A stretch of 24,071 nucleotides of DNA, taken from NCBI GenBank assembly GCA_002343505.1, contig DDQZ01000047.1:1-24071 (forward strand). The letters run 5' to 3'. Source of the stretch: Verrucomicrobiaceae bacterium UBA2429 (GTDB lineage Bacteria > Verrucomicrobiota > Verrucomicrobiia > Verrucomicrobiales > Verrucomicrobiaceae). This document shows positions 8,172-14,970 of this stretch, one piece after another. Position numbers and translations under genes: made by a program. Each line of letters opens with the position of its first letter. Position 1 is the first letter of the stretch. The notes below the pieces were generated by a model, which worked only from the letters and a program-made list of their open reading frames with translations, ran no database searches and was not told the DNA's origin.

Positions 8172-8882
8172 TCACGAACGCCGCTTGAGCAACAACCACA
8201 GCAGGCCCAAAGCCGCCACGATCAACACCACGATGATGCTCCACGACGTTGATGAACTGGACTCCTCACTCGGCACTGATGCAGCGGACTTTGCTTCAGT
8301 TGTCTTCTTCGGAGCAGATGGTTGAATTGATGGAGGGGGAGCTGTGGTTGCTGCGATATCCGAAGGTTTGGTAGTTTCGCCTTGCTCTCCAGTAGGCTGC
8401 AAGGGCGCGGCACCCTGAGTTGACGTTGGTGCTTTCAATTCAATGAAGTGAACGACATCCCTCAGCAAAGCGATTTGCTGTGCTGTTAAGTCGCCTCGGT
8501 CAAGTCGTGCCTGGACCAATTCTTTGACTCCACCGCCGATGATAAGCAACTCGCGTCCAGCAGGAGATAGCCGAGTAGGCGATATTTTCTCGGTCGTGTC
8601 TGGGGGAGCCTCTTGAATTGCCGTCAAATTGATCAGCTCGTCTATAAACTCGGCGTTCTGTTGCGCAGCCTTTCCGATGATCGCAAATAGCCTAAAATCT
8701 GGGGACTCCGGCGAGATGGGAAGCTCACGATACTTTTGCAGAAGCGAACTAGCCTCATTATGAAGTGTCTGTTTTTGTGCTTCCGACAGCATGTTGTTAA
8801 TGGGTGCGGTTTGAGCTAGGAGCGCAGTTCGGACGATGAACGCCAACACCACCAGATAACCAAGGTATTGCGAGCGAATCAT
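8172..8882 (-). CDS. Exported protein with C-terminal membrane anchor, unknown family
   Basis: The 236-residue product begins with a signal peptide (IRSQYLGYLVVLAFIVRTALLA, cleavage near residue 23). A helical, charged body (about 30-150) contains segments such as LSEAQKQTLHNEASSLLQKY and LTAQQIALLRDVVHFIELK. A Pro/Thr/Ser-rich linker (about 155-210) leads to a terminal membrane helix (about 214-232) ending in LLKRRS. This predicts an exported body tethered to the inner membrane. The Ser-rich stretch, helix and basic tail resemble sorting tails, but I see no PEP, LPxTG or Gly-Gly signature. Its ATG overlaps the stop of the 1279-residue gene (ATGA at 8882-8879), so translation is probably coupled. 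Its DNA is much less GC-rich than the flanks (27 of 60 bases at 8641-8700). I recognise no family. A partner or protective role for the large protein is inference. Confidence 0.8.
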   Translation of the reverse strand: MIRSQYLGYLVVLAFIVRTALLAQTAPINNMLSEAQKQTLHNEASSLLQKYRELPISPESPDFRLFAIIGKAAQQNAEFIDELINLTAIQEAPPDTTEKISPTRLSPAGRELLIIGGGVKELVQARLDRGDLTAQQIALLRDVVHFIELKAPTSTQGAAPLQPTGEQGETTKPSDIAATTAPPPSIQPSAPKKTTEAKSAASVPSEESSSSTSWSIIVVLIVAALGLLWLLLKRRS

Positions 8883-11800
8883 GGCAGATCAGTGTTAGTT
8901 GTGTCGAATACATCTTGTGTGTTTGGCTCAGCTTGCCACTGGCCGGAGATACGCTTTGCAAAGAAGTAGAAGCGCCAAGGCTCTTTCTTGGAGACGAGAT
9001 ACCACTTTGTGCCGATCTGGACTCGCGCATACTCTCGGAACCATATTTTGAAATGAAGACGGTCACCATCTGAACCGGCTGCTACACCGGTTGCATCCAG
9101 TGCGTCAGATATGCCACGCTGGGGCTCATCATTTACAATAAGCTGCCCGACTGCTCCCTTTCCGGCTGTGTATGGATCCGAATCTTCATCCGCTCCAACA
9201 GATGCGTCATCATTGCCGTCCAGAGCATCTGACGGGTAATCGACAGGTGTATACATTGCGGCATCACTTGCGCCAGTGGGTGTCAGATTTGGCCCCTTCC
9301 ACGTTCGTCTGGTCTTTTGTCTTGTTGTGTCCCAACCAGAAAATTCCGATCCTGACGCGTCGGGATTCCCAGGCCCGGGAACTCCGAGGTTACTTCCGAG
9401 TGGGGCCTGTCTCTGCTGCTTCTCTAGGGCTGGCCGTTCAGGGTCAGTAATGATGGTCTGCGGCGCGATGGTCCCAGTGTAATCAATGCCAGTAGCACCT
9501 TTGTATCCCGACGCGAGGCGTCCACAATGAAGTCCGAGTGTGCTTCCATCTATCGCAGACGTGCCAGTAAGTTTGGATGTAAAATCTACCCAAACCACCC
9601 AGACATTCATCTGTGCTGCGACTGTGTTGCCTTGCTTGGTCTTGATCTTCACCTCGGTCTTGCCGGTAGCATCACGCTTCACTTTGCGCTTGTTGGCAGC
9701 ACTTCCGGCCTCGCCTCCCTCCCAAGTGAACATCTGATCGAACTGTGTGGCATCGACACCGGTCGCTTTTAATTCGACATACTCTTGATTCAAATCGTCC
9801 GACTTCTTCGGAGTGACGAAGTGCTCGACGGTGCTGCCTGCTTTGGCTGATTTCACCACGTCTCCCACTACTCCGGCCATGCCTGCGTCAGGCTCTATGT
9901 CAACCGGGAGGAGGGGAGTGCACGGCGGGGTCGTGTTGGGACCCGGGGTGTGGCCTTGGCAGACTTGGGGGTCGTCTTTTGTGGAGCAGTCGGGTTTGTG
10001 GCAGCCGCACAGGCAGCAGATGCAGTCGGGGGTTTCCTGGGTGCAGTTGGTCTGCGAACCGCAGCCGCAACTGCTGTTGCTGCAGGGAGTCTGGATTTCA
10101 TCGCAGACGGTGGTGCATGGGTTTTGGCCGTTGACCTTGGGGCCGCAGGAGCAGTTGCTGCTGCATTCGCAGGGTTCTGCAGCGCAATTGCCGGGGCAGT
10201 TGGCCGGGCAGTTGCCGCCGTTGTCGGCGCAGCCGCAGTTGGGGGTGCCGCAGCCGGGCGGGGGCTGGACGCAGTTGCCGCCGCAGGCGGCGCTGTTGTC
10301 GGCGCACACGGCGGGTGAGCAGTCCGGGTTGTCGCAGGCGCAGGAGGGGGCGGGACCGCATTCGCCGCCGCAGCCGGAGCATGAGCCGCCGGGGCAGCCG
10401 GTGGTCAGGCAGCCGCAGCCCGGCGGAGGGGGCGGCGGCGGCGGGGGTGGTGGAGGCGGCGGCGGGCTGCTGGTGAGGGTGAGCAGGTACCAGGCTGTGG
10501 CGCTGAGGGAGGGGGCGGCCGTGTCAGTGACGGTGACGCTGAGGGTGTGGGTGCCGCCGGGTTCGCCCTGCGGCACCGTGCCGGAGAGGATGCCGGTGCC
10601 GGGGTCCATGTGCAGCCATTCGGTGTCGGTGGCCAGCGTCCATGAGTAGCCTCCACTGCCGCCGGTGGCGGCGAAGCTCTGGTGCAGCGAGCCGCCCGGC
10701 TGAAGAGAGGCGAGCAGGGTGCCGGAGAGGGGGCTGAGGCTGATCTCGCCGGGCGGTTCGGCCTCGGACTGGCGCGGGTTGGTGAAAAGGAGGTAAAGCT
10801 CGTCGTGGTTGCTGACGCCGTCGCCGTCCCAGTCGTCGTCGTATTCGCGGCCTTCGACCGCGCCGTTGCCGCGGGTGAGATGGGCGGTGCCGGCGGCGAA
10901 GTCCAGGCCGAAGATGAATTCGAAGTCGTTGGCGGGGTGGCGATAGACCTGGTTGTTTTCGGCATCCACCACGGGATCGCCATTCCCATCCAGTTCGGGG
11001 ATGGAGGGCGGCGCGCCCTGCTCGTGGAAGTCCACCAGGGTGTGGGCGGTCCAGGGGTTGGTGAAAGTCGTGCTTTCCTCGTAGTTGGTGAGGAAGTCGC
11101 CGTCCGGGTCGTCGGCGCCGTCGCTGGGATCATCGGGGTCGAGTCCAAAAAACAGCTCGTAGGCGTTGGTCATGCCGTCGGCGTCCCAGTCCAGCGTGTC
11201 GCGCCAGCCGCCCCAGATGTCGTAGCCGGTCATGTACTCGTCGAGGTTGGTGACGGAGTCCGCGTCAATGTCGCCCGCCTCGTCGGCGGCGTTGAGCGGG
11301 TTGAGGCCCCAGAAGATCTCCAGGCGGTCGGGAATGCCGCCGCTGTCGGTGTCGGTGAGGTCGGCGCGGAAGTAGTCGGGAACGCCGTCGTTGGCGGTGC
11401 TCCATTTGACCGGGTCAAAAGCGCCGTAAACCTGGTGGTGCTCCTCGGCGTCGGAGAGGTGGTCGCCATCCGAGTCGGCAAGGCGCGCCTGGGTGCCGAG
11501 CTGGGCCTCAAGGCCGTCATCGAGGCCGTCGCCATCGCTGTCCCACAGCCAGGGCGAAGAGAAGGCGATGTGCTCCCACTCGTAGTCGTCGGCGAGACCG
11601 TCCCCGTCACTGTCGGCCTCCTGCGGGTTCAGGCCCATGACCTGCTCAAGCAGGTCGGAAAGGCCGTCCAGGTCGGAGTCGGTGCCGTCGTCATTGGGAG
11701 AAAGGACCTGGAAGTAGTATTGATAGCGGTCGCCGTAAAAGCCGCCCGCGCTGTCCCAGGAGTCGTCACTGGTGCCCAGGGCCGCCTCCAGCAGCGCGCC

Positions 11801-12718
11801 GAGACCGTCGCCATCCGCGTCCGTGTCGGAGGCATGGGGGCCAAGCTGACTGAAATACCAGTAAAACCAGTCGCTGACACCCGGCGTCATGGAGTCCTGC
11901 TGACTGGGATCGGAGCCGAGCTGCGACTCAATGCCGTTGGGCACACCGTCACCGTCATCGTCGGTCTCCGGGTCCACCGGATCAGGGAACCCAACCGTGA
12001 GGGTGAAGCTCTGGCTGACGGAGTCCGAGTTCTGATCCTGGACGGTGACTTCAAAAGTGTGCCCGCCCTCGTTGGCGGAGCCGCCGTCACCGGAGAGCGT
12101 GCCGTCAGCAGCCAGGGACAAATCCCCCGGCAGCGCGCCGCCGGTCAAGCTCCATGCGTAACCGCCCGCCCCGCCCTGCGCGCTGAAGGCGAAGGAATAG
12201 GGCGCGCTCTCCGAGATGGATGGCACCTCGCTGGTGGTGATGGCCAGTGTTTGCGGCTCTGGATCGGGATCCTCCGGATCCGGATCCTCCGGATCGGGTT
12301 CCGGTGGAGGCTCCTCACCCGGATAATAGCCATGCACACTGAAAAACAGGTCCTCGAAATCGCCGCGGCCATTGCCGTCGGTGTCCCAGAGCAGCGGGTC
12401 GGTGCCCATCAGAAACACCTCATCGCCGTCGGTGGCGCCGTCGCCATCGGAGTCGGGATTGTAACGGTCGGTGCCGTGGTGGTCCTCGCGCCAGTTGGGC
12501 AGGCCGTCATAGTCGTCATCGCCGGGATCCGCGCCCTCCGGCGGCTCATCCTCCGGCGCGCCCACCCAGACGGGATCGCCGGAGCCGTCGGGTTCATAAG
12601 TGGCGGTGGCCCGGTTCATGGGAAGTCCGAGGCTCCAGAAGAAAACACAGAAAAGTTGCAAGTGCCTGACCCAGCGCCAGCGGTCAATTTTTCTCAGCAG
12701 TCCTCGCGGGGGGGGCAT
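8879..12718 (-). CDS. Large secreted Ca-repeat / cysteine-rich modular protein
   Basis: The product is 1279 residues. The ATG at 12718 is supported by an AAGGAG sequence 7 bases upstream and by an N-terminal signal sequence (LQLFCVFFWSLGLP; cleavage near 39). In order: TSP3/EF-hand-like Asp-rich repeats (DSDGDG, DTDGNG; about 55-135); a PDPED linker; an Ig-like domain of He_PIG type (about 155-245); a long run of Ca-binding repeats (TDDDGDGVPNG, TDADGDGLG, DSDGDGLADD and others; about 250-655); a second Ig-like domain (about 657-750); 15 prolines (752-766); a segment with 36 cysteines in 166 residues (768-933); then a 340-residue C-terminal region without cysteine clustering, containing a KIWFREYARVQIGTKWYLVS segment. 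I recognise no catalytic motif. The DNA changes to lower GC near 9900, where the C-terminal region begins. It is first in a three-gene unit. A surface or secreted effector or matrix role is inference. Confidence 0.9.
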   Translation of the reverse strand: MPPPRGLLRKIDRWRWVRHLQLFCVFFWSLGLPMNRATATYEPDGSGDPVWVGAPEDEPPEGADPGDDDYDGLPNWREDHHGTDRYNPDSDGDGATDGDEVFLMGTDPLLWDTDGNGRGDFEDLFFSVHGYYPGEEPPPEPDPEDPDPEDPDPEPQTLAITTSEVPSISESAPYSFAFSAQGGAGGYAWSLTGGALPGDLSLAADGTLSGDGGSANEGGHTFEVTVQDQNSDSVSQSFTLTVGFPDPVDPETDDDGDGVPNGIESQLGSDPSQQDSMTPGVSDWFYWYFSQLGPHASDTDADGDGLGALLEAALGTSDDSWDSAGGFYGDRYQYYFQVLSPNDDGTDSDLDGLSDLLEQVMGLNPQEADSDGDGLADDYEWEHIAFSSPWLWDSDGDGLDDGLEAQLGTQARLADSDGDHLSDAEEHHQVYGAFDPVKWSTANDGVPDYFRADLTDTDSGGIPDRLEIFWGLNPLNAADEAGDIDADSVTNLDEYMTGYDIWGGWRDTLDWDADGMTNAYELFFGLDPDDPSDGADDPDGDFLTNYEESTTFTNPWTAHTLVDFHEQGAPPSIPELDGNGDPVVDAENNQVYRHPANDFEFIFGLDFAAGTAHLTRGNGAVEGREYDDDWDGDGVSNHDELYLLFTNPRQSEAEPPGEISLSPLSGTLLASLQPGGSLHQSFAATGGSGGYSWTLATDTEWLHMDPGTGILSGTVPQGEPGGTHTLSVTVTDTAAPSLSATAWYLLTLTSSPPPPPPPPPPPPPPPGCGCLTTGCPGGSCSGCGGECGPAPSCACDNPDCSPAVCADNSAACGGNCVQPPPGCGTPNCGCADNGGNCPANCPGNCAAEPCECSSNCSCGPKVNGQNPCTTVCDEIQTPCSNSSCGCGSQTNCTQETPDCICCLCGCHKPDCSTKDDPQVCQGHTPGPNTTPPCTPLLPVDIEPDAGMAGVVGDVVKSAKAGSTVEHFVTPKKSDDLNQEYVELKATGVDATQFDQMFTWEGGEAGSAANKRKVKRDATGKTEVKIKTKQGNTVAAQMNVWVVWVDFTSKLTGTSAIDGSTLGLHCGRLASGYKGATGIDYTGTIAPQTIITDPERPALEKQQRQAPLGSNLGVPGPGNPDASGSEFSGWDTTRQKTRRTWKGPNLTPTGASDAAMYTPVDYPSDALDGNDDASVGADEDSDPYTAGKGAVGQLIVNDEPQRGISDALDATGVAAGSDGDRLHFKIWFREYARVQIGTKWYLVSKKEPWRFYFFAKRISGQWQAEPNTQDVFDTTNTDLP
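10421..10465 (-). repeat. 15-proline tract
   Basis: These 45 bases encode 15 consecutive prolines (residues 752-766) of the large modular protein, using all four Pro codons in mixed order (CCG, CCT, CCA, CCC). It separates the second Ig-like domain from the cysteine-rich segment and would form a stiff polyproline spacer. Mixed codons suggest selection for the peptide rather than recent slippage alone. Confidence 0.9.
12261..12305 (-). repeat. Three tandem 15-bp units encoding PDPED
   Basis: Three head-to-tail 15-bp units (starting at 12261, 12276 and 12291; the first two differ by one base and the third is more diverged) encode an acidic Asp/Glu/Pro linker before the first Ig-like domain of the large modular protein. 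Embedded GGATCC palindromes arise from the GAT-CC pattern. The length may vary between strains. Confidence 0.8.
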
Positions 12719-12725
12719 GAGCGCG

Positions 12726-12731
12726 CTCCTT
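12726..12731 (-). promoter_or_regulatory. Ribosome binding site deciding the start at 12718
   Basis: On the minus strand AAGGAG lies 7 bases before the ATG at 12718, an ideal Shine-Dalgarno match and spacing. It is notable because most other genes in the window lack one. Confidence 0.75.
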
Positions 12732-13066
12732 GACGCGCGGCGAAAGACTGAGGGGAGACGCAGGTTTCATGCAGATCGGGACTTCCGGCTGAATTTCTGA
12801 TTTATTTCCGCAACACCGCGATCCCAGCAAAAACTAGCGGAGAGATCAATGACTTTTTTCAGGACGTTGCAAATTCGCTGGCACATCCTCCTTAAAGCCA
12901 GGCGATGGGTGCAAACCAGCGGATGACAAGCTGAAGCTTGAACTCCAACGAGTTGCTCCGGCGAATAAAAACGCCCTGTGGTGGTTTGGTGGGCAAGTTT
13001 TTTGACAAGGTGATTTTGTCATCCTTCAGGATCGCCGGGATGATGAATTTCACCGCGCGAGTCCGC
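12732..13066 (-). promoter_or_regulatory. AT-richer upstream region of the three-gene unit
   Basis: This stretch lies between the ammonium transporter terminator and the large modular gene, and it must hold the promoter of the three-gene unit. It is clearly less GC-rich than the coding DNA around it. No single -35/-10 pair stands out. One short frame on the minus strand, starting near 12885 with ATG directly abutting AAGGAGG, would encode about 40 residues, but the spacing is wrong for initiation. A 9-bp inverted repeat is listed separately. Confidence 0.45.
12921..13024. promoter_or_regulatory. Inverted repeat ggatgacaa / ttgtcatcc plus extra half-site
   Basis: A perfect 9-bp inverted repeat has arms at 12921-12929 and 13016-13024. 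Between them a third half-site, tgacaa at 13003-13008, forms a tighter inverted repeat with ttgtca at 13016-13021 (7-base spacer). Such an arrangement suits a dimeric regulator upstream of the unit starting at 12718. In 400 bp a 9-bp inverted repeat can arise by chance, so confidence is low. Confidence 0.25.
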
Positions 13067-13101
13067 AAAAAACCCGGCGCGTTTATCCGCGCCGGGTTTT
13101 T
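13067..13101 (-). terminator. Strong intrinsic terminator of the ammonium transporter gene
   Basis: A perfect 14-bp stem (13068-13081 with 13088-13101) with a 6-base loop has a GC core (cccggcgcg) flanked by A- and T-runs. On the minus strand the stem ends in six T, 14 bases after the stop of the transporter gene at 13115. The symmetry lets it work in both directions, insulating the transporter from the unit downstream. Confidence 0.93.
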
Positions 13102-13114
13102 CTTGGGGCCGTTA

Positions 13115-14437
13115 TCAGGAGTTGTAGGCGGACTCGCCGTGCTCGGCCAGGTCGAGGCCCTGGCGCTCCTGCTCGGCGGTGACGCGCAGCGGCATGAAGA
13201 GGGAGATGACTTTCAAAATGAGCCAGCTTCCCGCGGCGGAGAGGACGATGGTGTAAAGCGCGGCGAGGCTCTGGGTGGCGAGCTGGGGTGCGATCTCGAA
13301 ATCACCCAGGCCGCCGGCAAAGGAGGCTGAGCCGAAGACCGCGACCAGGATTGTGCCGATAAAACCGCCCACTCCGTGGACGCCGAAGACATCCAGCGAG
13401 TCATCATAGCGGAACTTCTTTTTGAGTTTGGCGCAGGCATACCAGCACACCAGGGCTGACGCCGCGCCGATGCAGACCGCGCCCAGCGGCCCCACCTTCC
13501 CCGATGCCGGGGTAATCGCCGCCAGACCCGCGATGCAGCCGGTGGCCACGCCCAGGGCGCTCGGTTTGCCAAGCAGCTTCCACTCCACCGCCATCCACAC
13601 CAGCGCCGCCGTGCAGGAGGAGAGATGCGTCACCAGCAGCGTCATCGCCGCCGTGCCGCCGGCGCCGAGCTGGCTGCCCGCGTTGAAGCCGAACCAGCCC
13701 ACCCAAAGCATCGCCGCGCCGACCATGGTCAGCGGCAGATTGTGCGGCATGATCTGCCCGGTCGGGTGGTCCTGGCGCGGCCCGACCACGACGCACAGCA
13801 CCAAAGCCGCCACGCCTGCCGTGATGTGGACGACAATGCCGCCGGCCAGGTCAATGACATTCGTCAGCCCCAGGAAGGCGCCCGCCTTGTGCCACACGCC
13901 GTAGCAGCAGGGCACATACACCAGCAGGCTCCAGGCGATGCTGAAGATGATGATGGCGCTGAATTTCATCCTCTCGGCGAAGGCGCCCACGAACAACCCC
14001 GGCGTGATCAGGAAAAACATCATCTGGTAGGCGCAGTGCAGCACCTCCGGGATGGTGGAGCAGTCGGCCCGGGCCGTGTCCGTGGTCACTCCGGAAAGGA
14101 ATGCCTTGCCGAGGCCGCCGATGAAAAAGCTGCCGTCCGTGAAGGCCAGCGAGTAACCGCACGCCATCCACACCAGGCTGAGCACGCAGGTCAGCACGAA
14201 GCACTGCATGAAGATGGAGAGCACGTTGCGCGCGCGCACCAGGCCGGCGTAAAACAGCGCCAGCCCCGGGATCATCATGAACAGGACAAGCGCGGTGGAT
14301 GCCAGCATCCAGGCGGTGTCCCCGGATTCGATGGTGGACTCGGCGGCATGGGCGGGGACGGAGCCGGCGAGAAACGCAAATGCAGCGGCCACGCCAATGC
14401 TGGCGCGCCGCGCTTTCGGGAGCGGTGGTTGGGTCAT
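13115..14437 (-). CDS. amtB: Ammonium transporter (Amt/AmtB family)
   Basis: The 440-residue product has a signal-like N-terminus (SIGVAAAFAFLAGSVPAHA, likely cleaved before AES) and eleven expected membrane helices. Family hallmarks are visible: DTAWMLASTALVLFMMIPGLALFYAGLVR, the pore twin histidines His204 (GGIVVHITAG) and His354 (DVFGVHGVGG), and FGFNAGSQL. It should conduct ammonia/ammonium across the inner membrane. The ATG at 14437 is preferred because the signal peptide begins there; an ATG at 14476 adds 13 residues. No glnK or glnB follows, although these usually partner amtB, and the gene instead ends at a strong terminator. The gap of about 100 bases to the glutaredoxin-like gene may hold its own promoter. 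Two cysteines next to each other (VPCCYG) lie in a loop. The identification is secure. Confidence 0.96.
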   Translation of the reverse strand: MTQPPLPKARRASIGVAAAFAFLAGSVPAHAAESTIESGDTAWMLASTALVLFMMIPGLALFYAGLVRARNVLSIFMQCFVLTCVLSLVWMACGYSLAFTDGSFFIGGLGKAFLSGVTTDTARADCSTIPEVLHCAYQMMFFLITPGLFVGAFAERMKFSAIIIFSIAWSLLVYVPCCYGVWHKAGAFLGLTNVIDLAGGIVVHITAGVAALVLCVVVGPRQDHPTGQIMPHNLPLTMVGAAMLWVGWFGFNAGSQLGAGGTAAMTLLVTHLSSCTAALVWMAVEWKLLGKPSALGVATGCIAGLAAITPASGKVGPLGAVCIGAASALVCWYACAKLKKKFRYDDSLDVFGVHGVGGFIGTILVAVFGSASFAGGLGDFEIAPQLATQSLAALYTIVLSAAGSWLILKVISLFMPLRVTAEQERQGLDLAEHGESAYNS

Positions 14438-14540
14438 GGTTGTTGGGTGAGGTTGGGACTCACCCAATAGCACCATTCCGGGAAAAAATTAGCAAGCTTT
14501 TGCCAAAACCGGGGATTTTGCCGCGTCCCCAGAAACCGGC

Positions 14541-14897
14541 TCAGTTCACAAAACGGATGCTCCCGGCCTGGCCTGCGGCCATGGCGGCGTGCTGGGCGTC
14601 GCTGCAGGCGCGGTCAATCGGAGCGTCAGGCTCGGCTTCGCTGGGGGTGAGAAGCCCCTGGGAGATCATCCACTGCTCCACTTCCTCGCCGCTGATGTCG
14701 GGCAGCATGGTGCCGTTGATTTCGACGCAGGGGCTGAGGGGCTGGCCGCTCTTTTGCTCCATCTCCCAGCGGAAGGCCGGGTTCTTGATGATGTCCTTTT
14801 CCTCGTAGTCGAGGCCGTATTTGCGGAAGATGGCGCGAACGCCCTCGCTCCAGCCGCAGTAGGTTTTCAAGTAGGCGGTGATTTTCGGTGTGCTCAT
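14541..14897 (-). CDS. Glutaredoxin-like protein with CGWS active site
   Basis: The 118-residue product starts at the ATG at 14897 (MSTPKITAYLKTYCGWS); longer frames upstream are Arg/Pro-rich non-coding sequence. It has the thioredoxin fold order of glutaredoxins: a first strand ending in TYCGWSEGV with a monothiol C14-G-W-S17 motif, a helix, a strand (LDYEEKDIIKNP), the cis-proline at Pro56 in LSPCVEING, and a GEEVEQWM helix. A cysteine directly follows the cis-proline. A C-terminal extension of about 35 residues (SEAEPDAPIDRACSDAQH) contains one more cysteine and is unusual. The classical monothiol motif is CGFS, used in Fe-S cluster handling, so Trp here is a variant. It lies 73 bases after dnaJ on the same strand, and co-transcription is possible. 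Whether it acts in glutathione-linked reduction, Fe-S transfer or both is open. Confidence 0.85.
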   Translation of the reverse strand: MSTPKITAYLKTYCGWSEGVRAIFRKYGLDYEEKDIIKNPAFRWEMEQKSGQPLSPCVEINGTMLPDISGEEVEQWMISQGLLTPSEAEPDAPIDRACSDAQHAAMAAGQAGSIRFVN

Positions 14898-14970
14898 GAT
14901 GGTGTGTGCGGGTGGTGTGTGCGGAGTGTGATACGTCTGGCGGCCCTGTCCAGCGCGGAACGGAGCGGGA

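Noticed and set aside
8879..9900. A named toxin domain at the C-terminus of the large modular protein
   Set aside because: I see no nuclease, deaminase, ADP-ribosyltransferase or peptidase motif. The polymorphic-effector idea rests on architecture and composition only.
10421..10465. Phase-variable homopolymer tract
   Set aside because: The Pro codons are mixed and the longest single-base run is short, so frameshifting slippage is unlikely; in-frame length change remains possible.
10682..12733. Long open frame (683 codons) on the plus strand opposite the large modular gene
   Set aside because: It is antisense to a gene with clear Ca-binding repeats, Ig-like domains and a ribosome binding site. 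Its translation is Val/Ala/Gly-rich without motifs, as expected from codon bias in repetitive Asp-rich coding DNA.
12760..12890. Small frame of about 40 codons on the minus strand following AAGGAGG
   Set aside because: The ATG directly abuts the purine sequence with no spacer, and the peptide has no recognisable features. Listed only as a remark in the region entry.
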